A DNA stretch of 8,278 nucleotides from Desulfuromonadaceae bacterium (GTDB lineage: Bacteria; Desulfobacterota; Desulfuromonadia; Desulfuromonadales; Geopsychrobacteraceae). The position numbers and the translations under genes were made by a program. The DNA is taken from contig DAOWKG010000134.1 in NCBI GenBank assembly GCA_030639985.1, positions 1 to 8,278 of the forward strand, written 5' to 3'. The notes beneath the pieces were generated by a model. The model did not search any database and was not told the DNA's origin. It worked only from the letters and a program-made list of their open reading frames with translations. Of the stretch, positions 1 to 5,711 are shown piece after piece; positions within the stretch are counted from its first letter, which is position 1; every line of letters begins with the position of its first letter.

Positions 1-10
1 TATTGATTGA

Positions 11-31
11 TGGCGGTGTTGTTTGCCGCCA
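11..31. other. GC-rich hairpin in the left flank
   Basis: TGGCGG (11-16) pairs with CCGCCA (26-31) around a 9-nt loop. No T-run follows on either strand, so it is not a canonical intrinsic terminator. It could be the tail of an upstream transcription unit or a leader structure. The whole stretch 1-223 holds no convincing gene; all three forward frames meet stops within the first 40 bases. I see no promoter or Fur box that I would defend there. Confidence 0.3.
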
Positions 32-212
32 AAGTTAAAAATAATTTCTCGATTACGGCTTAATAACCTACCAGATCATGTGTTGCAGCCTTGCCCGTGA
101 ATGTTGGTATGCAGTTGCTACTGGATTTCGCGGATATTTGTCCTGCCAGCTTTTCACTTGATCTTCTATCTCCCTTCCATTAGTTTCTGAATGTCAATTT
201 CAATTTTCCGCA

Positions 213-218
213 AGGGAG
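213..218 (+). promoter_or_regulatory. ribosome binding site deciding the fur start
   Basis: AGGGAG lies 5 nt before the GTG at 224. The in-frame ATG at 191 has only pyrimidine-rich, SD-less sequence before it. The site therefore favours GTG 224 as the start of the Fur-family gene. Confidence 0.6.
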
Positions 219-223
219 TCATT

Positions 224-658
224 GTGAAAGATCAAATTGCAGTTTTTAACGAGTGTGCCCGGCGCAAAGGGTTGAAAAATACCAGCCAGCGGACGCTTAT
301 TCTAAAAGCGTTTTTAAGTTCACCATCCCACTATTCAACCGAAGATCTTTATTTAAAACTCCGTAAAAATCATCCTAAAATAGGTTATGCGACCGTCCAT
401 CGTGCCTTAAAGTTGTTTGCCGAGTGTGGCATTGCCGTTGAACTCGATTTTGGTGATGGCCAGACTCGTTTTGAACCTTTAACGATTGGTCAGCATCACG
501 ATCATCTGGTTTGTACTGAGTGTGGTTCGATTACCGAATTTTCCGAACCACGGATCGAAGAATTACAAGAGCAGGTTGCCGCTCAACATGGTTTTAAAAT
601 CGAAAGACATCGCCATGAACTTTATGGTTTGTGCTCTAAATGTATCGGGCGAGGTTAG
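224..658 (+). CDS. fur: Fur-family ferric uptake / metal-responsive repressor
   Basis: A cytoplasmic, metal-dependent DNA-binding repressor, expected to bind operators when Fe(II) is plentiful. The 144-residue product has the usual Fur layout. A winged helix fills about residues 1-80 (TSQRTLILKAF, then the recognition-helix region IGYATVHRALKLF). A C-terminal dimerisation/metal domain follows, with HHDHLVC at 91-97. Structural Zn ligands are two CxxC pairs, C97/C100 and C137/C140, and HRH at 129-131 supplies further metal-site histidines. I start at GTG 224 because of the AGGGAG site; an in-frame ATG at 191 would add 11 non-conserved residues. It lies 83 nt upstream of feoB on the same strand, which points to iron rather than zinc or peroxide sensing. 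Zur or PerR identity cannot be fully excluded from sequence alone. Family assignment is secure; the exact metal and start codon are inferred. Confidence 0.9.
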   Translation: MKDQIAVFNECARRKGLKNTSQRTLILKAFLSSPSHYSTEDLYLKLRKNHPKIGYATVHRALKLFAECGIAVELDFGDGQTRFEPLTIGQHHDHLVCTECGSITEFSEPRIEELQEQVAAQHGFKIERHRHELYGLCSKCIGRG

Positions 659-741
659 ATCTACTCTTGCGTGCAGAAGTTGGTGACGTCCTAGCGTTAT
701 TATGGTGTTGTAGATTAAATTAAAAGGAAGTTAACTTTTTT

Positions 742-2700
742 ATGTCAGTGCAGCAGAATTCTTCCCCCAAAGTTGTTTTGGTTGGTAACCCTAATGTCGG
801 TAAAAGTGTTGTTTTTAATGCTCTCACCGGTGCCTATACGACCGTATCAAATTATCCTGGAACGTCAGTAGAAGTCTCCCGTGGTCATTGTGTGATTGCC
901 GACCAGCGTTACGAAATCCTCGATACCCCGGGCATGTATTCGATGATGCCGATTACCGAGGAAGAGCGTGTTGCCAGAAGAATTCTTCTAAATGAAGATC
1001 CTCATGCTGTCATCCATGTTATCGATGCCCGTAATATTGAAAGAATGTTACCGATGACCTTACAGTTGATCGAGGCAGGTTTGCCGGTCATTCTGGTGGT
1101 AAATATTCTCGATGAGGCTAAACGTTTGGGGATGCAGATCGATTTAGAATTGCTGCAGAAAAATCTTGGGATCCCGGTAATCGGTGCGGTTATGAAGCGT
1201 AAGACCGGTCTGGATGAATTACGGCAGGCAGTTGCTGACTATGCTTCAGTTCCATATACCCCATTTGTCTATGCTGCTGATTTGGAAGAGGATATCGATG
1301 GTCTTATAAAACTGATACATGGTGATTATCGGCTGAGCCGCCGGGCAACGGCAATTTTGTTGATGCAAAAAGACGATGATATTGTGCAGCTGCTGGAGAA
1401 GCAAGAAAGCGCTGGCGACTATGAATCATTGTTGGCTGCCGCACGGGAAATTTCTTTCCGGCGGAGATCAGATCTCCATCTGCAGATCAGTCTGGAACGT
1501 CGCAAAGTATGTAAGCGGATGCTTACCGATGTGGTAACCCAAGAAGTCAATGAAACTGAACCTTTCGCCGAAAAACTTTCCCGCTGGATGATGAATCCAA
1601 TAACTGGAACGCCGATATTGCTGCTGGTCGTCTATTTTGGCCTATACAAGTTTGTCGGTGGGTTTGGTGCCGGAACCATGGTCGATTTCCTGGAAGGGAA
1701 CATTTTTGAGAACTACATAAATCCACCCGTAATAAGTTTTGCCGAAAAAAATCTGTCGGCAAACTGGCTATTTGAATTGCTTGTTGGTGAATACGGTCTT
1801 TGGACTTTGGGTATTCGTTATGCTGTGGCTCTGGTGTTACCAATCGTTGGTACTTTTTTTCTGGTTTTTTCACTGTTGGAAGATACCGGATATTTCCCAC
1901 GTCTGGCTTTGCTGGTTGATAGAATGTTTAAGCTGATCGGCCTTTCTGGTCGAGCAGTTATCCCGATGATTCTCGGTTTTGGTTGCGACACCATGGCGAC
2001 ACTGGTTACTCGTACCCTTGAAACCAAAAGGGAGCGAGTTATTGCTACCATGTTGTTGGCACTGGTAATCCCTTGTAGCGCCCAATTGGGGGTAATTCTA
2101 GGTCTGTTATCGGCAGAACCACGGGCACTGTTGGTCTGGACGGTATTTTTATTGTTGGTGTTTATAGTTATCGGTTCTCTTGCTGCCCGGGTGCTGCCGG
2201 GGGAGAGTCCGGTATTTTACATGGAAATACCGCCATTGAGATTGCCACAATTAAGGAATGTAGCGGTTAAAACTCTGACCCGGATGCAAAGTTATTTTGT
2301 CGAGATTCTACCCTTGTTTTTATTTGCATCGGTAGTTCTCTGGGCGGGTAAAATGACCGGAACGCTGGAGCAGGTGATCAATGTTGTTGCCCCGGTAGTA
2401 AAAGCAATTGGCTTGCCGATTGAAGCATCAACTGCCTTTGTTTTTGGTTTTTTCAGGCGTGATTTTGGTGCCGCTGGCCTCTATGATTTGCAAACTTCCG
2501 GTCTGTTAAACGTGGCACAATTAACTGTTGCAGCTGTGACCTTAACTTTATTTGTCCCCTGCGTTGCCCAGTTTTTGGTGATGATCAAAGAGCGGGGGAT
2601 TAAAACCGCACTGATTATATTTGCGTTTGTGACCGTTATGGCATTTTCATCGGGCTGGTTTTTAAACAAGATCCTTATGACTACTGGTTGGTTGGCGTGA
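742..2700 (+). CDS. feoB: Ferrous iron transporter FeoB
   Basis: Inner-membrane Fe(II) importer with a cytoplasmic G-protein domain. The product is 652 residues, shorter than the 773 of E. coli. The N-terminal GTPase shows G1 GNPNVGKS (15-22), the switch-I region with YPGT (38-41), G3 DTPG (61-64) and G4 NILD (121-124). A helical GDI/spacer region covers roughly 170-275. Hydrophobic segments from about 288 to the C-terminus form the two gate halves. The first gate carries GFGCDTMAT (412-420) and IPCSAQLG (443-450); the second has FRRDFGAAGLYD (571-582) and FVPCVAQF (604-611). Cysteines 415, 445 and 607 sit in these conserved segments. The gate wording differs from the E. coli-type GCNVPA/SCGARLP pattern and, from memory, matches a subfamily of anaerobic deltaproteobacteria. 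AAGGAAG at 724-730 lies 11 nt before the ATG. Its stop overlaps the next gene by 4 nt, so the two are probably translationally coupled. No frameshift or truncation is seen. Confidence 0.97.
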   Translation: MSVQQNSSPKVVLVGNPNVGKSVVFNALTGAYTTVSNYPGTSVEVSRGHCVIADQRYEILDTPGMYSMMPITEEERVARRILLNEDPHAVIHVIDARNIERMLPMTLQLIEAGLPVILVVNILDEAKRLGMQIDLELLQKNLGIPVIGAVMKRKTGLDELRQAVADYASVPYTPFVYAADLEEDIDGLIKLIHGDYRLSRRATAILLMQKDDDIVQLLEKQESAGDYESLLAAAREISFRRRSDLHLQISLERRKVCKRMLTDVVTQEVNETEPFAEKLSRWMMNPITGTPILLLVVYFGLYKFVGGFGAGTMVDFLEGNIFENYINPPVISFAEKNLSANWLFELLVGEYGLWTLGIRYAVALVLPIVGTFFLVFSLLEDTGYFPRLALLVDRMFKLIGLSGRAVIPMILGFGCDTMATLVTRTLETKRERVIATMLLALVIPCSAQLGVILGLLSAEPRALLVWTVFLLLVFIVIGSLAARVLPGESPVFYMEIPPLRLPQLRNVAVKTLTRMQSYFVEILPLFLFASVVLWAGKMTGTLEQVINVVAPVVKAIGLPIEASTAFVFGFFRRDFGAAGLYDLQTSGLLNVAQLTVAAVTLTLFVPCVAQFLVMIKERGIKTALIIFAFVTVMAFSSGWFLNKILMTTGWLA

Positions 2701-2885
2701 TTTGTGGTTTTTGTCATCGTCAAATAGAAATAAAAATTGGTGCTCTTGAAGACGGTAGCGCGTGTGGTAGTTGTTTTGGTGGCTGTCGCAAAGTCCATTG
2801 CCCCCATTGTGGCTACGCCAATCCGGCACCAGGTAAGTTGTTGGCACGTTTTTTACAACTTAAAAAGGGCAATGATTCTGATTAA
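2697..2885 (+). CDS. small Cys-rich zinc-ribbon-like protein coupled to FeoB
   Basis: A 62-residue soluble protein with seven cysteines: C3 and C6 (CGFC), then C23, C26, C30, C35 and C38, ending in CPHCGY (35-40). H7, H34 and H37 could add ligands. The spacing suggests one or two Zn sites or an Fe-S centre; nothing in the sequence decides between these. It has no signal peptide or membrane segment, and the C-terminus is basic then acidic. The GTG start at 2697 sits inside the feoB stop (GTGA), a typical translational-coupling overlap; an in-frame TTG at 2688 is less attractive. I recall similar short CxxC...CxxC...CPxCGY proteins beside feoB in anaerobes, so I take it as a Feo accessory protein. 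That role is inferred from position only. It is not the FeoC winged helix, and it lacks the membrane helix of the FeoB-associated Cys-rich membrane proteins. Confidence 0.75.
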   Translation: MICGFCHRQIEIKIGALEDGSACGSCFGGCRKVHCPHCGYANPAPGKLLARFLQLKKGNDSD

Positions 2886-2937
2886 TGTCGGTATCGGCTG
2901 AATAGACCGAATAGAGATAAAAAGGACAGCAAATATC

Positions 2938-3594
2938 ATGGAAAGATTTTCAGAGCAGGCGGAAGAGATTCTCGAATCCCTTTGGGTAATGACTGTTGAA
3001 GGCGACAATGTTGGGTGTTTGCTAACCTCTCTTAAGGTCACCCCGGATTCTGCTGAATTGATAGAGTTGGTTCAGAGTGCCTATGTTGAAGTTCGGGGTG
3101 ATCGGGTCTATCTCCGGAAAGAGGGTCGATTTGAGGCGCAGATGACGGTTCGGAGGCACCGACTGGCTGAGCGTCTGACGATGGATATCCTCGGAATTGC
3201 CGGTGATGAGGGCAATGAACAGGCTTGTGCATTTGAACATTTATTGCGTCAGGGAGTTGATACCAAGCTCTGTACCTTGTTAAATCATCCAACCACTTGT
3301 CCTCACGGTAATCCTATTCCTCCAGGTGAATGTTGTATTGCCGCACGGCAGCAAGGTCAACCGGGCATTGTTGCTCTGACCGAACTGAAGTCGGGGGAAA
3401 GTGGAGAAATTGCGTATCTGGCAGCAAGTGACGATAAGAAAATGCAGAAATTGATGAGTATGGGGGTTCTCCCTGGTACTCGTGTGGTTCTCACACAAAA
3501 ATTCCCCAGTTATATTTTTAAAGTTGGTCACTCACAGTTTGCCGTAGATGATACTTTAGCGCGGGAAATTCATGTTCGCCGGCCGACAACCTAA
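2938..3594 (+). CDS. DtxR-family iron-dependent regulator with C-terminal FeoA domain
   Basis: A predicted cytoplasmic metal-activated repressor of 218 residues. Residues 1-65 are a winged helix, somewhat degenerate but with the family helix-1 pattern EEILESLW (9-16), where E10 and E13 align with metal ligands of MntR. Residues 70-130 are the DtxR metal/dimer domain. RHRLAERL gives H74 and E78, ACAFEH gives C97, E100 and H101 (the CxxEH site of DtxR), and CPHG (121-124) is followed by a GECC motif (130-133). Residues about 144-215 form a FeoA/SH3-like domain (ALTELKSGESGEI, then LMSMGVLPGTRV and the VGHSQFAVD strand). AAAGGA at 2921-2926 lies 11 nt before the ATG, and the gap from the Cys-rich gene is 52 nt, so it is likely in the feo operon. 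No separate feoA exists here; the fused domain may sense metal, dimerise, or contact FeoB. Iron rather than manganese as the effector is inferred from C97 and context. Confidence 0.9.
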   Translation: MERFSEQAEEILESLWVMTVEGDNVGCLLTSLKVTPDSAELIELVQSAYVEVRGDRVYLRKEGRFEAQMTVRRHRLAERLTMDILGIAGDEGNEQACAFEHLLRQGVDTKLCTLLNHPTTCPHGNPIPPGECCIAARQQGQPGIVALTELKSGESGEIAYLAASDDKKMQKLMSMGVLPGTRVVLTQKFPSYIFKVGHSQFAVDDTLAREIHVRRPTT

Positions 3595-3634
3595 ATTGTT
3601 ATAGTATGGATGTAGATTTACTAAGGCTTATTAT

Positions 3635-3664
3635 TTGACACTAATGTATGGCTTGTGGTTTAAT
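3635..3664 (+). promoter_or_regulatory. candidate sigma70 promoter upstream of the PAS/GGDEF gene
   Basis: A perfect TTGACA (3635-3640) is followed after 18 bp by TTTAAT (3659-3664), one mismatch from TATAAT. Transcription would begin near 3671, giving a leader of about 70 nt before the ATG at 3743. This is the best promoter-like match I found, and it separates the feo cluster from the signalling gene. It is a consensus match only. Confidence 0.55.
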
Positions 3665-3742
3665 CTTGGCCAACAACTGGGCAAATAATTAATCTTTTTA
3701 TTGTCTTACGGCGTTTATTGAAGTGGGCTGTAACCTTTTTTT

Positions 3743-4258
3743 ATGGATAAACTACAACAAACATTGCTGGAACTTGAACAAACCAAGGAAGAATTGCGGC
3801 AGAGCCGGGATGAAATTCTGCAGTTGCGCCATTCTCTTGATGAAGATGTAACCGAAAAGCGACAGGTGAAGCAGGCGCTACGGGAAAGTGAAAAACGGTT
3901 TCTGGATGTAACCAATGCTCTGAATGATGCTCTGATTTTGATCGACAACAATCTAAAGGTATTACTGCTCAATGATGCCGCTATTAATCTCTATAGCGTT
4001 ACTGACAAAAATTATATTGGTAAAAAATGCCACCAGGTTTTTTTTGGTTGTGAACAAGTTTGTGCCGGGTGCCCAACTTTAGAAGTTATGCGTACTGGTA
4101 AAACTGTAGTTACTAAGCGTCATTTGCCAAAGGGCAAAAGTTTAAATCGTCATAACTCTCCGGTTCGTGATTTTGATGGTAATGTTGTTGGCTGTGCGGT
4201 AATCGCTGCGGATATCACTGAGCATGAAGAAGCGTATAGAAAAATTACAACATTTTGA
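3743..4258 (+). CDS. coiled-coil + Cys-rich PAS sensor fragment (5' part of a split gene)
   Basis: A 171-residue soluble fragment. Residues 1-55 are a charged heptad-like coiled coil. Residues 52-161 are a PAS domain (ALNDALILID, then GNVVGCAVIAADITE, the usual PAS C-terminal exit). The PAS holds a cysteine cluster, C96-H97, C103, C107 and C110-P111, a variant found in sensor proteins of anaerobic deltaproteobacteria as I recall. It might bind a metal or redox cofactor, which is inference. The frame ends at TGA 4256 just after the exit helix, while the next frame continues the protein. Dropping one A from the A5 run at 4240-4244 would read AYRKLQHFEQ straight through. I therefore regard it as the broken front end of the downstream GGDEF gene rather than an independent protein. 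No good Shine-Dalgarno precedes ATG 3743, but a stop at 3731 rules out a longer start. Confidence 0.75.
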   Translation: MDKLQQTLLELEQTKEELRQSRDEILQLRHSLDEDVTEKRQVKQALRESEKRFLDVTNALNDALILIDNNLKVLLLNDAAINLYSVTDKNYIGKKCHQVFFGCEQVCAGCPTLEVMRTGKTVVTKRHLPKGKSLNRHNSPVRDFDGNVVGCAVIAADITEHEEAYRKITTF

Positions 4259-5555
4259 ACAGATTGTATCAACTTCAATTGATATGGTTGCATTTTTTGA
4301 TGATAAGCACCGGTTTTTAGCCGTAAATTCTACCTACGCTGAGTATTTTGGCCTCTCTGCTGATGAAATTATCGGCAAACATGCCGCTGAAGTTATCGGT
4401 GAAGAACGTTACAATCGGTTCTCTGCTTTTAACGATACAATTTTTTTGACGGCAAAACCAATTTCCTTGACTACCTGGATAGAATATCCACATCGGGGTA
4501 GAAGGTTTATGGAGGTTAACCTGACCCCTTATGTTGAAAGTGATGGCAAGGTAACCGGGCTTGTCTCCCGGAGTATTGATATTACCGAAAAACATGAGCG
4601 TGATGCCAGATTACGGTTGTCGGCAAAAGTTTTTGAAAATGCCCTTGAGGGGATAATTGTTACCGATACTGCTGGCGCTATTTTGACAGTAAATCAGGCG
4701 TTCTGTGATATAACCGGTTACGCTGAGGCTGAGGTTCTAGGGGGAAATCCTCGGCTATTGAAATCGGGGCGGCATGACGACACTTTTTATGCCGATATGT
4801 GGCATTCGCTTGCGCATGATGGTAAGTGGCGGGGGGAAATTTGGAATCGAAATAAGCTTGGTGAGGTCTATCCTGAGTTATTGACAATCAGTGCCATCAG
4901 TGATTTTACCGGTGAAGTTACAAATTATGTTGCAGTATTTTCTGATATCTCTGCCCTTAAACAAGTTGCAGATCAGTTAGAACACCAGGCTCATCACCAT
5001 CCTTTGACCGGATTACCTAACCGGTTACTTCTCTATGCCCGTTTGGAACATTCAATTCAGCAGGTAACTCGGAACGGTGGGCGCGGGGCCGTGATGTTTC
5101 TTGATTTGGATAATTTTAAAACAATTAACGATAGCCTGGGACATAGTGCTGGCGATGATGTCCTTGTCGAGGTGGCCAATAGACTTCAAGAGCACAGCCG
5201 TGAGGTGGATACCGTTTCCCATTTAAGTGGTGATGAGTTTGTTATTGTGTTGCAAGCAATCGGTACCATTCAGGATGCTGTTACTCGGGCGGAACAGATT
5301 CTTGATAGTTTTAAAAAACCATATATCGTTGGTGATTACGAACTCTATGTCAGTGGTAGTATTGGTATTACAGAATTTTCCGGTGCCGGCGATAATATCG
5401 AAGTTATTTTAAAGAATGCTGATGCTGCTATGTACAAAGCCAAAGAAAACGGCAAAAATTGTTATCAGCTTTATCGGCCCGAATTTACCGAAAAAGCGAT
5501 TGAAAGAGTTTTGTTTGAAGGCAACCTCCGGCGGGCAGTAAAAAACATTTCATGA
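4224..5555 (+). CDS. PAS-PAS-GGDEF protein (3' part of a split diguanylate cyclase/phosphodiesterase gene)
   Basis: A 443-residue frame. PAS covers about 8-121 (ends SRSIDITEKHE). A second PAS covers about 131-248 (NPRLLKSGRHDDTFYADMW, then EIWNRNKLGEVYPE, ends VFSDISALKQ). GGDEF covers about 255-425. GGDEF enzymes condense two GTP to c-di-GMP. Here the signature is SGDEF (335-339), with H333 where Arg is usual before it and HHPLTGLPNR where HDPLTGLPNR is typical. The metal-site FLDLDNFK (292-299) and the product-inhibition RxxD site (R326, D329, five residues upstream) are kept. Residues 425-440 (IERVLFEGNLRRAV) are the first helix of an EAL domain, which stops at TGA 5553. The ATG at 4224 lies inside the preceding frame with no clear ribosome site, so this is more likely a frameshifted continuation than a separate gene. 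Catalytic activity is uncertain. Confidence 0.8.
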   Translation: MKKRIEKLQHFEQIVSTSIDMVAFFDDKHRFLAVNSTYAEYFGLSADEIIGKHAAEVIGEERYNRFSAFNDTIFLTAKPISLTTWIEYPHRGRRFMEVNLTPYVESDGKVTGLVSRSIDITEKHERDARLRLSAKVFENALEGIIVTDTAGAILTVNQAFCDITGYAEAEVLGGNPRLLKSGRHDDTFYADMWHSLAHDGKWRGEIWNRNKLGEVYPELLTISAISDFTGEVTNYVAVFSDISALKQVADQLEHQAHHHPLTGLPNRLLLYARLEHSIQQVTRNGGRGAVMFLDLDNFKTINDSLGHSAGDDVLVEVANRLQEHSREVDTVSHLSGDEFVIVLQAIGTIQDAVTRAEQILDSFKKPYIVGDYELYVSGSIGITEFSGAGDNIEVILKNADAAMYKAKENGKNCYQLYRPEFTEKAIERVLFEGNLRRAVKNIS

Positions 5556-5658
5556 AAAGTTTTGCTGTGGTGGTGGGCAAGGTTACCTTTTTAGCCAGCC
5601 ATTGCCTGCAGATGCAATCAGTGAACTACTCGAAAAAGAGATGGCTAGAAAACATTAG
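5542..5658 (+). pseudogene. remnant of EAL domain C-terminus
   Basis: In the third forward frame this stretch reads HEKFCCGGGQGYLFSQPL and then PADAISELLEKE before TAG 5656. This is the standard ending of EAL phosphodiesterase domains (GC..xQGYLFS.PLPA..F..LL). It has no start codon of its own and lies just after the stop of the GGDEF frame. The EAL catalytic motifs (ExL, the DDFG region, Lys and the E of loop 6) are absent, so an internal block of roughly 200 residues has been lost. Confidence 0.75.
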
Positions 5659-5711
5659 CACCATAGATGCCAAGTTCATTACTGTAAGCCTTCTAGAATA
5701 GGTAGCTAACA

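Larger units (their letters stand above)
3743..5658 (+). pseudogene. decayed PAS-PAS-PAS-GGDEF-EAL cyclic-di-GMP gene (full extent)
   Basis: This entry marks the ancestral gene spanning the two frames above plus the EAL tail. Frame moves +1 at or near A5 (4240-4244), and +1 again at or near A6 (5540-5545). Removing one A from each run gives a single uninterrupted reading of 637 residues from ATG 3743 to TAG 5656. Even so, the EAL domain of about 240 residues would be cut to its first helix and last ~38 residues, so the phosphodiesterase would be non-functional. This indicates a real internal deletion, not only base-calling error. Whether the PAS-GGDEF part is still made is unknown. Confidence 0.7.

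Noticed and set aside
36..55. AT-rich stretch considered as a Fur box upstream of fur
   Set aside because: It does not reproduce the GATAAT-type inverted repeat well enough to tell it from general AT-richness.
659..741. Search for a separate feoB promoter or iron-regulator operator
   Set aside because: TTGCGT, TATTAT and TAGATT fragments exist but no pair has proper spacing, and no clear dyad is present. Readthrough from fur is simpler.
1547..2085. Several minus-strand and alternate-frame open frames inside feoB
   Set aside because: They have no family-like features and no ribosome sites, and they lie fully opposite or within the strongly conserved FeoB reading frame.
2662..2847. Minus-strand frame opposite the feoB end and the Cys-rich gene
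   Set aside because: No recognisable motif. The plus strand here has a coherent CxxC protein with a coupled start.
3665..3686. Imperfect TTGGCC / GGGCAA hairpin as a terminator for the feo operon
   Set aside because: The stem has a mismatch and is short, and it lies downstream of the candidate promoter, so it would not sensibly end the feo transcript.
3665..3742. Possible c-di-GMP (GEMM) riboswitch before the PAS/GGDEF gene, prompted by GGGCAAA at 3679-3685
   Set aside because: The remaining GEMM core (CACGCACAG before it, GACGCAAAGCC and the paired stems after it) is not present, so the match is only a few bases.
5227..5412. Small alternate frame inside the GGDEF domain
   Set aside because: The GGDEF reading frame (LDLDNFK, SGDEF, GSIGIT) runs through it without a break; the small frame is a shadow.
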